Positions 46,701 to 53,075 of a stretch of DNA of 64,000 bases are shown here, in pieces. A model generated the notes under the pieces. The model was not told where the DNA came from, made no database searches, and saw only the letters and a list, made by a program, of their open reading frames with translations. The stretch is taken from positions 1-64,000 of the forward strand of contig DATBHR010000038.1 of the NCBI GenBank assembly GCA_036557365.1, written 5' to 3'. This DNA comes from DATKHR01 sp036557365. Its GTDB lineage: Bacteria > Acidobacteriota > Vicinamibacteria > Vicinamibacterales > CAVVIG01. Positions within the stretch are counted from its first letter, which is position 1. Each line of letters starts with the position of its first letter. The translations under genes and the position numbers were made by a program.

Positions 46701-46967
46701 CGAGAGGCCCGACGAACTCGTCGACGTCATCTGCTGCAGGCCCGGCATCTGGCCGAACTGCCGTTCGAGCGGCGCCGTCACTGACGACGCCATCACGTCG
46801 GGGCTTGCGCCCGGATACGTCGTCGCAACTTGGATCGTGGGGTAGTCGACTTCAGGAAGAGCGGAGACCGGAAGCTGCTTGAACGCCACCAGGCCGGCCA
46901 GCAGCACGCCCGTCATCAAAAGCGACGTCGCGACCGGCCGGAGGATGAACGTCCGCGATGGGTTCAT
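43704..46967 (-). CDS. mdtB: RND multidrug efflux pump, MdtB-like subunit (second operon)
   Basis: 1087 residues, longer than typical MdtB (about 1040) because of a roughly 65-residue Ala/Ser/Thr/Gly-rich insert at about 772-838, between FLRPTSSTAG and GGEEIPLSALTRL. Otherwise canonical: FILRPVATSLLMTGVLLAGL, ALPEVDYPTIQVATTYPGAS, TM4 STGFVVDDAIVMIENIAR, TM10 GIVKKNAIMMIDFALEAE. The insert sits in the same place as the shorter insert of the first MdtB-like pump. Start and stop overlap both neighbours, so the four-gene unit is translationally coupled. Confidence 0.93.
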   Translation of the reverse strand: MNPSRTFILRPVATSLLMTGVLLAGLVAFKQLPVSALPEVDYPTIQVATTYPGASPDVMASSVTAPLERQFGQMPGLQQMTSTSSSGLSIITLQFSLELGLDVAEQEVQQSINGAGTFLPADLPTPPLYSKVNPADTPILTLSLSSTALPLSTVEDLADTRLSPKISQLPGVGLVSISGGQKPAVRIRANPTALASYGLSLEDLRTAIAATNVNQAKGSFDGTHQNYQIGANDQLLSSAGYRELVVAYRNGAPLKLVDVADVVDDVEDSHQAAWTNATPAVVMNVQRQPGANIIEVVDRIKTLLPSLTGTLPRTIKVDILTDRTNTIRASVKDVEFELMLTIALVVMVIFMFLRTLAATIIPSVAVPLSIVGTFAAMYLLGYSLNNLTLMALTISTGFVVDDAIVMIENIARFIEHGEKPLTAALKGAEQIGFTIVSLTISLIAVLIPLLFMGDIVGRLFREFAVTLAVTILVSAVVSLTLTPMMSARLLRHTPPERQGRFYRRSERAFERIIAAYGRTLDVVLRHQSTTLLVFVGTLVLTFVLFEIVPKGFFPIQDTGLIQAIAVGPQTVSFPEMTQLQQRAAAIILRDPAVASLSSFVGIDQTNTTLNNGRLLINLKPVDERDATATQVINRLQPTLRQLTDLTVYMQPVQDITVDDRVSRTQFQYTLEDPSLDELHQWAPKMLDRLRALPQLRDVASDQQALGLRAHLVVDRETASRLGITPALVDQTLYDAYGQRQVSTMFTQLNQYHVVLEVQPQFQKNPVDLRSLFLRPTSSTAGATVVAGGTATNPSTGPTNAAASATAAASTTAVPTGTSGTTSASAAFNGAPPASATTFGGEEIPLSALTRLESTTAPITLTHQGQFPVVTLSFNLAPGASLGDAVEAVNKVKDDLGMPASIQGQFQGSAAAFQRSLANEPLLILAAVVTVYIVLGVLYESYIHPLTILSTLPSAGVGALLFLLFWHTEFSIIALIGMVLLIGIVKKNAIMMIDFALEAEREEHKAPLDAIREASLLRFRPIMMTTMAALLGGLPLALGSGTGAELRRPLGITIVGGLLISQLLTLYTTPVIYLWFDRIATRLWRKTP

Positions 46968-48148
46968 GGCGCAGATCGATTGGCGTCGTTCGCCTGGGCC
47001 CGCACGGCGGAACCCTCCGTCAGTTTGTCCACGCCCTGCGTCACAACGCGTTCTCCCGGCTCGAGGCCCGACGCGATCTCCGAACGCTCGGCGTCCACTG
47101 TTCCGAGCTGCACGCTGCGCACTGTGACGGTGTTGTCCGGCTTGACGACGTACACGAAAGTGGAGGAGCCATTTCGCTGGACGGCTGCGTTCGGAATGAG
47201 CGTGACGTTCGACTTGGTGTCCACGAGCAGGCGCGCGTTGACGAACTCGTTCGGGATCAGTTTTTGATCGTCGTTCGCGAAGGTCGCGCGCAGCTTCAGG
47301 GTGCCCGTCGTCGGATCGAGCTGATTGTCGAGCGTCGTCAGCGTGCCGGTTGCGAGCGTGGCGGTCATCTCGCGGTCCATCGCGTCGACCTGCAGCCGGT
47401 GGTCGCTCTTCAGGCGATCGATCACCGTATGCACCTGCTCCTCGGGGAGCGTGAAGATGACGCTGATTGGCTGGATTTGCGTGATCACGGCCAGCGGCGT
47501 CCCGGCGGCGGCGGAGACGTAGTTGCCGGAGTCCACGAGGCGCAGGCCGACGCGGCCAGTAATCGGCGCAACGGGACGGCAGTAGACCAGGTTCAACTTT
47601 GCGCTATCGATGTTCGCCTGATCGGTCTTGATGACGCCCTCGTCCTGCTGAACGGTGCTGCGCTGCGTATTCAGCACCTGTTGGGCGACCGCGTTCTTCG
47701 TGATCAGCATCTCGTAGCGTTCGAGATCCGTGCGCGCGTTGTCCAGCGCGGATTGATCCTTTGCCAGCTGTCCCTCTGCCTGCTCGAGCTGCACCTGGTA
47801 TGGGCGTGGATCGATGACCACGAGCGGATCGCCCTTGTGAACCGTCTGTCCCTCGCGATAGTTGACGGCCATCAACTGGCCGTCGATGCGTGTCTTGACG
47901 GTGACGGTAGCGAGCGGCGTGACCGAGCCGAGTCCGGTGAAGTAGATGTTGATCGATCCGGACGTTGCAGCGGCGTCGACCACGGGAACGGCCTGTCCGC
48001 CCGCGCGCGCCGACTCGGCCTTGACCCCGGCCGGGCGTCCGCGAACCCAGAGCCAGACCGCGGCAATGACGACGGCAACGACGAGGATCGTGCCCACTCG
48101 GACGAGCCGCGCGCGAACGCCTGTTTCGCGGTGCTGTGGATCGCGCAC
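46964..48148 (-). CDS. mdtA: RND efflux periplasmic adaptor, MdtA-like (second operon)
   Basis: 394 residues from GTG 48148. One membrane anchor (VGTILVVAVVIAAVWLWV), then the adaptor core: VKTRIDGQLMAVNYREGQTVHKGDP, an alpha-hairpin (about 120-185, with AEGQLAKDQSALDNARTDLE), YCRPVAPITGRVGLRLVDSG and the barrel with VYVVKPDNTVTVRSVQLG. It lacks the Gly-rich linker and Gly/Arg tail of the first operon's adaptor. As the first gene of the operon it links the two downstream pumps to the outer-membrane factor. No regulator gene (two-component or TetR) flanks either pump operon. Confidence 0.92.
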   Translation of the reverse strand: MRDPQHRETGVRARLVRVGTILVVAVVIAAVWLWVRGRPAGVKAESARAGGQAVPVVDAAATSGSINIYFTGLGSVTPLATVTVKTRIDGQLMAVNYREGQTVHKGDPLVVIDPRPYQVQLEQAEGQLAKDQSALDNARTDLERYEMLITKNAVAQQVLNTQRSTVQQDEGVIKTDQANIDSAKLNLVYCRPVAPITGRVGLRLVDSGNYVSAAAGTPLAVITQIQPISVIFTLPEEQVHTVIDRLKSDHRLQVDAMDREMTATLATGTLTTLDNQLDPTTGTLKLRATFANDDQKLIPNEFVNARLLVDTKSNVTLIPNAAVQRNGSSTFVYVVKPDNTVTVRSVQLGTVDAERSEIASGLEPGERVVTQGVDKLTEGSAVRAQANDANRSAP

Positions 48149-48174
48149 GTGGTTATCGCCCGCGAGACCGGTCG

Positions 48175-48702
48175 TTATCGTCCGAGATAGAGGACGTGCA
48201 CGTACGTGCCGAGCCTGACGTTATAGGCAAGATACCAGCCGACGTGATCCGGGTCGCCGTAGATCACGATGTCATCCGAGTTCCAAATCCAGTCGTTGCA
48301 GAAAGCGTAGTCCACGGGCGAAACGCCGAAGAAGAAGCCGCCGCAGGCGAAGCGCTCGCGGTTCCCGCCCGTCAGACGATAGATGTGCGCGTGACCAATC
48401 CCGCCGGGAAAGTGTCCGTGTTCCCAGGGATGGTCGAGATGAAACCGCGCGTCCGCGTGGCCCGTCTCGTGGCCGATCCAGTGATCGTCCGCATGCACGT
48501 GCGGCGCGATCGGATGGCCTGGCTGATCCTGAAATCCCGCGCGCGGTGCCGCGGTCGGATGCCGAGCCGGCGGCGGACCGTGTTTCGGAATGTGAGGTGG
48601 ATGCGCCGGGCGCGCGTGCTCGGGTTGTTGAGTAGTGGCGAATGTTTCGATTGCGGCAACGTACGTCATCGGTAACGCGAGCAAGCAGGCTCGTCGGTTC
48701 AC
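48175..48702 (-). CDS. Secreted His/Pro-rich protein of unknown function
   Basis: 175 residues from GTG 48702 (an ATG at 48669 is an alternative). A short N-terminal hydrophobic segment suggests export. Residues about 27-100 are exceptionally rich in His and Pro (HPPHIPKHGPPPARHPTA; HVHADDHWIGHETGHADAR), a possible metal-binding region. The C-terminal half is aromatic: FACGGFFFGVSPVDYAFCND, then WNSDDIVIYGDPDHVGWYLA and VRLGTYVHVLYLG, which looks like a small beta domain with a cysteine pair. No named family is recognised. It lies 26 bases upstream of the second RND adaptor on the same strand and may share its promoter. Confidence 0.75.
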   Translation of the reverse strand: MNRRACLLALPMTYVAAIETFATTQQPEHARPAHPPHIPKHGPPPARHPTAAPRAGFQDQPGHPIAPHVHADDHWIGHETGHADARFHLDHPWEHGHFPGGIGHAHIYRLTGGNRERFACGGFFFGVSPVDYAFCNDWIWNSDDIVIYGDPDHVGWYLAYNVRLGTYVHVLYLGR

Positions 48703-49447
48703 ACACGTGGAAGTGCAGACACCGTACCGTATGAGCGGAACGTCAAGAGTTTCGAAAACTCTTGCAACTCCACCGCGAGGAACGTCGCGGTCGACGAAAC
48801 TCGACTGACTTCGTCAACCAAATCCGCGCAGTTTCCCAAGCATATGTCGACGGTTGTGCTGGCATGTCTCGGTTCGCTGACGATTCACACCTTCGATTGC
48901 AAGCGCGTGCGCCGTCGCGACAGCTCGACATGTACTCAGGCAAGACGCGAATGGACGCGAGGCAGTGGCATTTCGGACGCAGCTCGACGTCGCAACCACA
49001 AGTGTGTATGACGGCAACCCGTCTGGTGTCTCGCGCGGAAGGCCAGACTACTTGTGACTTACCGCAGCTGACGTATGCCAGCGACGGTGTCCGTCGCCAA
49101 TCTTGGTTAACGCGACGTAGTCGGCGCTATCGTCGCGGCTCGGCACATCCAGCGGCACCGGAATGGACCGCGTCGTCCGGTTGCGCTCGACGGACGCGAT
49201 ATGAGGCGGAACAGGAGTTGGACCACCGTCACGCAAGCGCGGATCTTCGCAGTCAAGTGCGGATTCTGAGGCGTCGCCCCCCGTGATCGCCTGGCCGTGT
49301 GTATTGTTTGCGCAACTCGCAGCCTGGGCTGCCGTCTTGACGGTCGCTTTGGCGTCGTCGCGCAGCCGGCTCGCAAATTCGATGAGTAGGTCGTTCTGGC
49401 CTCGACGAGCAGGACACCGTACGGCGAGGTTCAGATGGAGCAGGTCG
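48703..49447. other. Gene-poor spacer at the edge of the accessory patch
   Basis: No intact gene is convincing here. Several frames stay open on both strands but lack ribosome-binding sites and have irregular codon use. The left end must contain the promoter of the His/Pro-rich gene. A hairpin lies at 48744-48764. From 49048 rightward the minus strand carries what looks like a decayed reading frame (see the pseudogene entry). Base composition is visibly less GC-rich than in the flanking operons. Confidence 0.5.
48744..48764. repeat. Perfect 9-bp inverted repeat with 3-base loop
   Basis: CAAGAGTTT (48744-48752) and AAACTCTTG (48756-48764) are exact reverse complements around CGA. The element lies 42 bases upstream of the His/Pro-rich gene's GTG. 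On the minus strand the second arm runs into TTGACG, so it could be an operator overlapping a -35. It could instead be a terminator hairpin, but no U-tract follows on either strand. Confidence 0.5.
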
Positions 49448-49554
49448 CCTTACTTCAAAACAGGAAGCTTCGGCTGGTCTCGGAGAATCTCAGCAGCTGT
49501 TCGATTGACTGCGGACTTCGACACGTCGATGATCTTGATGTCGGGTTGCGGCAT
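49048..49554 (-). pseudogene. Small gene with good ribosome-binding site, interrupted by an in-frame TAA
   Basis: GGAGG six bases before the ATG at 49554 gives strong translation support. The frame encodes 34 residues (MPQPDIKIIDVSKSAVNRTA, ending LPVLK) and stops at TAA (49452-49450). The same frame then stays open for 133 more codons to TAG at 49048, with reasonable G/C at third positions in its first part (GDLLHLNL, LLIEFASRLRDDAKATVKTA). Either the 34-residue peptide is the real product, or a longer gene was broken by a point mutation. No family is recognised. It follows the GAF-like membrane protein by 29 bases. Confidence 0.4.
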
Positions 49555-49583
49555 GTCGCCCTCCAACAGTGATTGTAGCAAAG

Positions 49584-50483
49584 CTAATTCAATTCGGACA
49601 AATATCGGCCAATTTTCGCAAATGTTTCCGCAACTATCTCTTCATTGTTACGCAGGCGCTCGCGTGCCTCATCCGTGACCGCATCAATGTTGATGAGCCC
49701 CGTGCACGCATAGGACTCGGCGCCCTCCTCGTTTTTGATCAATTTAAGGATAGGGATGCTGTGCACTGCCTTTACATGCGCCGAGCGGTCGCGCTGCCAG
49801 CGAAAAAGCCGAAATGACTTCGGAGAGGTCCCGTCAAAATAGACGGCCAAACTCTGCGGACTTCCCTTCACGCCGGCTGCCTTTGCGACTTTGAACGCCT
49901 TGCCCGCGACGCCTTGCCACCGGAACAGGAACATGTTTGCGTCGCGATGAAGCGGAGGGGCATAGCCACGATGCCAGACCCACTTGAAAACCGGTATAAC
50001 GAGCCACTTTCTTCTCGCGTACATCACGTTCATGCGACAGCCGTCGCCAAGACTCGACTCCCAGTTGTCGTCGTATTCGCCGTCAAGGTAGACCTTCCTG
50101 AACGCGCGCATCTGTTCAAGAGGCTTTCCCACGGTCAGCCATTCCTCGAGCAACGTCAACGAGAACACAACCAGCGACAAACCTAGCTTTAGATTGAATT
50201 CAACGTGATCTTTCGTTCCTGTGAGGAAAGCCGTCAGCACGGGAACGTGTCCCAGTCTGACGACTCCGTTGTTCGGCGTGACACCGAAGGTGTCCAACAA
50301 AGACCAATTGCCAGATATGAGGGGGGTGATCACGGCAAGAAACTGCAGGAAGTAGCGTCGTTTCATGAGCCCTCGCCAGATAAGCAGCGGGAGTTGTATC
50401 AGAAAACGGCGCCAACCGGACGGCCTATTGCGTCGCTCCGGCGAAACATCAACCACGAGTGACCAGGCGTGCTGGTCACTCAA
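49584..50483 (-). CDS. Membrane protein with N-terminal TM segments and C-terminal GAF-like sensor domain
   Basis: 299 residues from a TTG at 50483; GTG 50456 and ATG 50366 (MKRRYFLQF, with GAGGG upstream) are alternatives, so the start is uncertain. Hydrophobic segments lie at about 24-38, 45-60 and 92-110. Residues about 140-299 read as a GAF domain: CRMNVMYARRKWLVIPVF, FRWQGVAGKAFKVAK, HSIPILKLI, CTGLINIDAV and a final helix. This architecture occurs in membrane sensors and in some nucleotide-signalling defence systems; function here is not established. Composition is lower-GC than its neighbours and it abuts tRNA-Phe, consistent with horizontal acquisition. Confidence 0.6.
   Translation of the reverse strand: MSDQHAWSLVVDVSPERRNRPSGWRRFLIQLPLLIWRGLMKRRYFLQFLAVITPLISGNWSLLDTFGVTPNNGVVRLGHVPVLTAFLTGTKDHVEFNLKLGLSLVVFSLTLLEEWLTVGKPLEQMRAFRKVYLDGEYDDNWESSLGDGCRMNVMYARRKWLVIPVFKWVWHRGYAPPLHRDANMFLFRWQGVAGKAFKVAKAAGVKGSPQSLAVYFDGTSPKSFRLFRWQRDRSAHVKAVHSIPILKLIKNEEGAESYACTGLINIDAVTDEARERLRNNEEIVAETFAKIGRYLSELN
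50457..50481. repeat. Perfect 10-bp hairpin between tRNA-Phe and the GAF-like gene
   Basis: GAGTGACCAG (50457-50466) and CTGGTCACTC (50472-50481) pair perfectly around the 5-base loop GCGTG. It lies 52 bases beyond the 3' end of tRNA-Phe on the minus strand and overlaps the first possible start codons of the GAF-like gene. It may terminate or process the tRNA transcript, or act as an operator. No U-tract is present. Confidence 0.5.
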
Positions 50484-50532
50484 TTGAATGGTTCTGCGAG
50501 ATGCTCTGAGGTTTGGACGTGAATGGGTTAAA

Positions 50533-50608
50533 TGGTGGCGAGGGGCGGAATCGAACCGTCGACACTACGATTTTCAGTCGTATGCTCTACCAACTGAGCT
50601 ACCTCGCC
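50533..50608 (-). tRNA. tRNA-Phe (anticodon GAA)
   Basis: 76 bases on the minus strand. Acceptor stem GGCGAGG (50608-50602) pairs with CCTCGCC; the 3' end ACCA is encoded, with discriminator A. The D arm is GCTC/GAGC, the anticodon stem TACGA/TCGTA with loop CTGAAAA, and the GAA anticodon at 50575-50573. The T loop is TTCGATT. The T stem GACGG/CCGCC has one A-C mismatch at its second pair where a G-C pair is usual. The 3' end faces the low-GC patch to the left, the usual orientation of tRNA-linked integration sites. Confidence 0.96.
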
Positions 50609-50673
50609 ACGCGGTGGGATCGGTCACCAATTCTAGCGACTCCTCCGATCGCAGGCAAGCATCCGAGGTCAAT

Positions 50674-51813
50674 TCACCGCCACAGCCCGCCGTTTTTCAG
50701 CCGTACGAGTTCGTCGGGGTCGGTCGTCGTGTAGCCGCGCGCGCGGGCGTGGTTGACGAAACCGGGCGTGATGCCGTGATCGCGCAGGCGCACGATCTGC
50801 GTCAGCGTGAGGTCCTTCAGGCCGAGACCCTTCATGTCCGCGACGTAATCGGCACTGAGACCGTGATCCTTCGCGCGCACGACGTCGTCCATCGGCAGGT
50901 TCTTGAAGCCGCTGTCGCCAAGCTCTCGAACGAACGCGGCCCGGACGCCGTGGTCGCGCAGACGCACGTATCCGTCGAGCGTCGGCACCGCGACGCCAGC
51001 CTGACGGATCTCCTGGACGAACTCGGGCGTGACGCCGTGGTCACGAGCGCGCACCAGATCTTCGACCGTTGCCGTCGTGAAGCCCTGTCGCTTCATCTCC
51101 TGGACGTAGGCGGCCGTTACGCCGTGATCGCGCAGCCGCACGAACTCATCGAGCGTGGCGCCGTTGTAGCCCTCGGCTTTCATCGCCTTGATGAAATCGG
51201 CGGTGACGCCATGATCGCGCGTGCGCACGAGGTTCTCGAGCGACGCGGCGCGGAATCCCTGCGCCTTGATGTCGCGGATGTACTCGATGGTGACGCCGTG
51301 CGTTTTCGCCCGTTGAACCTCGTCGAGCGTCAGCTTGTCGTAGCCTTCCGTCTTCAGCGCGTTGATGTACCTGGGCCCGACATCATGCACCGCGAGTTGA
51401 TAGCGGCGCCAGAGCGGCAGGTCGTCGTTGAAACCGAGGCGCTTCATCTCCGCCGGAAACTCCGCGCGCGGGTTGAACGTGAAGAGGCCTGCGCCGCGCG
51501 CTTCGCGGAACGCGCCTTCGAAGGCGAGCGTCCCCGCCTCGCGTCTGAGCTCGAACTTGACGTTAGATACCGAGAACTGATCGCTGTTCGGCGGCAATCC
51601 GGTCAGCTCCTCGATCGGCAGCGTCTGGCCCATGCTCCAGTCGCCATTCCAGCGGTCGCCGTTCCAGTCGTGCGGCGCGGGGGCACGCACCTGCAGGAAC
51701 ACCTTGCCGCCCTGCATCTCGGCGGTCCAGGTACCGTGAATGTCGGCGGGGGTCTGAGCCTGGCCGATGGCGGCCAGCGTCACGAATATCGCGGGAATCA
51801 TGAACGGGCGCAT
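50674..51813 (-). CDS. Secreted protein with tandem 29-residue helical repeats
   Basis: 379 residues. A signal peptide (MIPAIFVTLAAIGQAQ) is followed by a beta-rich domain (HGTWTAEMQGGKVFLQVRAP, about residues 24-105) and then about eight tandem repeats of 29 residues with the core LVRARDHGVTPEFVQEI, each giving two short helices (consensus V-R-x-R-D-H-G-V-T-x-x-[FY]-[VI]). Similar repeats occur behind BlaR1-type peptidases and in stand-alone proteins of acidobacteria; their role, probably protein binding in the periplasm, is not established. It lies 63 bases after recA on the same strand. Confidence 0.8.
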   Translation of the reverse strand: MRPFMIPAIFVTLAAIGQAQTPADIHGTWTAEMQGGKVFLQVRAPAPHDWNGDRWNGDWSMGQTLPIEELTGLPPNSDQFSVSNVKFELRREAGTLAFEGAFREARGAGLFTFNPRAEFPAEMKRLGFNDDLPLWRRYQLAVHDVGPRYINALKTEGYDKLTLDEVQRAKTHGVTIEYIRDIKAQGFRAASLENLVRTRDHGVTADFIKAMKAEGYNGATLDEFVRLRDHGVTAAYVQEMKRQGFTTATVEDLVRARDHGVTPEFVQEIRQAGVAVPTLDGYVRLRDHGVRAAFVRELGDSGFKNLPMDDVVRAKDHGLSADYVADMKGLGLKDLTLTQIVRLRDHGITPGFVNHARARGYTTTDPDELVRLKNGGLWR

Positions 51814-51876
51814 CGCGGATCCTCCAGGTCTGGAGGTTGGATGCGCCCGTCCGTCAGAAGGTTGACAGGGAAGTGG

Positions 51877-52920
51877 CTAGACCGCGACCGTTTCCGCTTC
51901 GCGGAGCATGCCGAGCTCGCGGCGGACGCGCTCTTCGATGGCGCGGTAGACGTCGGGGTTTTCCTTGAGGAACTGCTTGGCGTTCTCGCGTCCCTGGCCG
52001 AGCCGTTCGCCGCCGTACGCGAACCACGCACCCGACTTCTCGATGATGCGCTTGTCGACCCCCAGATCCAGGAGGTCGCCGGTGCGTGAGATGCCTTCGC
52101 CGTACATGACGTCGAACTCGGCCTCGCGGAACGGCGGTGCCACCTTGTTCTTGACGACCTTCACTCGCGTCCGTCCGCCGACAACGACGTCGCCGTCCTT
52201 GATGCTGGCGATGCGTCGGATGTCCATGCGCACCGAGGAGTAGAACTTCAACGCGCGGCCGCCGGTCGTCGTTTCGGGATTCCCGAACATGACGCCGATT
52301 TTCTCGCGCAGCTGGTTGATGAAGACGAGGCACGTCCTCGACTTGGCGACTGCACCGGTCAGCTTGCGCAACGCCTGCGACATCAGACGCGCCTGCAGTC
52401 CCATCTGCGCTTCGCCCATCTCGCCTTCGATTTCCGCCTTCGGCACAAGCGCGGCAACCGAGTCGACGACGACGACGTCGACGCCGTTCGAGCGGATGAG
52501 CACCTCGACGATTTCGAGCGCCTGTTCGCCGTTGTCCGGCTGTGAGACAAGCAGGTTGTCGATGTCCACACCAAGCTTCTGCGCATAGGACGCGTCGAGC
52601 GCGTGCTCTGCGTCGACGAAGGCCGCCATGCCGCCCAGTTTCTGTGCCTCGGCGATCACCTGCAGCGCCAGCGTGGTCTTACCCGACGACTCAGGACCGA
52701 AGATTTCGACGACGCGGCCGCGAGGTACGCCGCCAACGCCGAGCGCGAAGTCGATGCTGATGGCGCCGGTCGGAATGGCCTCGATGGGCTGGATGGCGCC
52801 TTTCTGACCGAGGCGCATGATCGATCCCTTGCCAAACTGCTTCTCGATTTGCGCGAAGGCAAGGTCGACGGCTTTGGCTTTCTCGCGGTCCTGGCGTTCG
52901 TCACGGTCTGGTGCGGGCAT
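51877..52920 (-). CDS. recA: Recombinase RecA
   Basis: 347 residues. Walker A GPESSGKT is at 75-82; the catalytic Glu is in FVDAEHALD; VVVDSVAALVPKAEIEGEMG covers Walker B and loop L1; the L2 region FINQLREKIGVMFGNPETTTGG is intact. RecA forms the ATP-dependent strand-exchange filament and the LexA coprotease. The ATG at 52920 is preceded by AAGGAG at good spacing and a clear sigma-70 promoter. The protein is full length with a short acidic C-terminus-proximal tail (DVYRAIEERVRRELGML). Confidence 0.98.
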   Translation of the reverse strand: MPAPDRDERQDREKAKAVDLAFAQIEKQFGKGSIMRLGQKGAIQPIEAIPTGAISIDFALGVGGVPRGRVVEIFGPESSGKTTLALQVIAEAQKLGGMAAFVDAEHALDASYAQKLGVDIDNLLVSQPDNGEQALEIVEVLIRSNGVDVVVVDSVAALVPKAEIEGEMGEAQMGLQARLMSQALRKLTGAVAKSRTCLVFINQLREKIGVMFGNPETTTGGRALKFYSSVRMDIRRIASIKDGDVVVGGRTRVKVVKNKVAPPFREAEFDVMYGEGISRTGDLLDLGVDKRIIEKSGAWFAYGGERLGQGRENAKQFLKENPDVYRAIEERVRRELGMLREAETVAV

Positions 52921-52946
52921 GAAGGTGTCTCCTTGGCGGCTGGGCT

Positions 52947-52975
52947 ATTCTAAAAATGTGCCTGGCGAAAGTCAA
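52947..52975 (-). promoter_or_regulatory. recA promoter
   Basis: On the minus strand TTGACT (52975-52970) is followed by exactly 17 bases and TAGAAT (52952-52947). Transcription should start near 52940, giving a 20-base leader with AAGGAG before the ATG. Further upstream the direct repeat ATGACAG occurs at 53012-53018 and 53025-53031 (13-base period), a possible regulator site; a CTGT-N8-ACTG near-match to the Escherichia coli LexA box overlaps it on the minus strand. Confidence 0.7.
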
Positions 52976-53060
52976 TGGCAAATATGCGCATCTACGCTTA
53001 GAAAGCATTGAATGACAGTGTGTTATGACAGCTGAGACTTTCGCCTCTCTTCCGGTCGGT

Positions 53061-53075
53061 TGGCAGAATCTGCCA
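53061..53075. promoter_or_regulatory. 7-bp palindrome abutting the YdjM-like start codon
   Basis: TGGCAGA-A-TCTGCCA is a perfect palindrome whose last base is the A of the ATG at 53075. It contains a -10-like CAGAAT. A repressor bound here would directly block initiation, and the site is close to the divergent recA promoter. No Shine-Dalgarno is present, so the transcript may be leaderless. Confidence 0.45.

Noticed and set aside
48762..49286. 174-codon plus-strand frame in the spacer
   Set aside because: No Shine-Dalgarno, Arg/Ser-rich shadow-like composition, and it overlaps the better-supported minus-strand remnant.
49255..49290. Possible decayed tRNA 3' end or attachment-site copy
   Set aside because: The similarity to a tRNA T arm is weak and it does not match the tRNA-Phe 3' end, so no att pair can be claimed.
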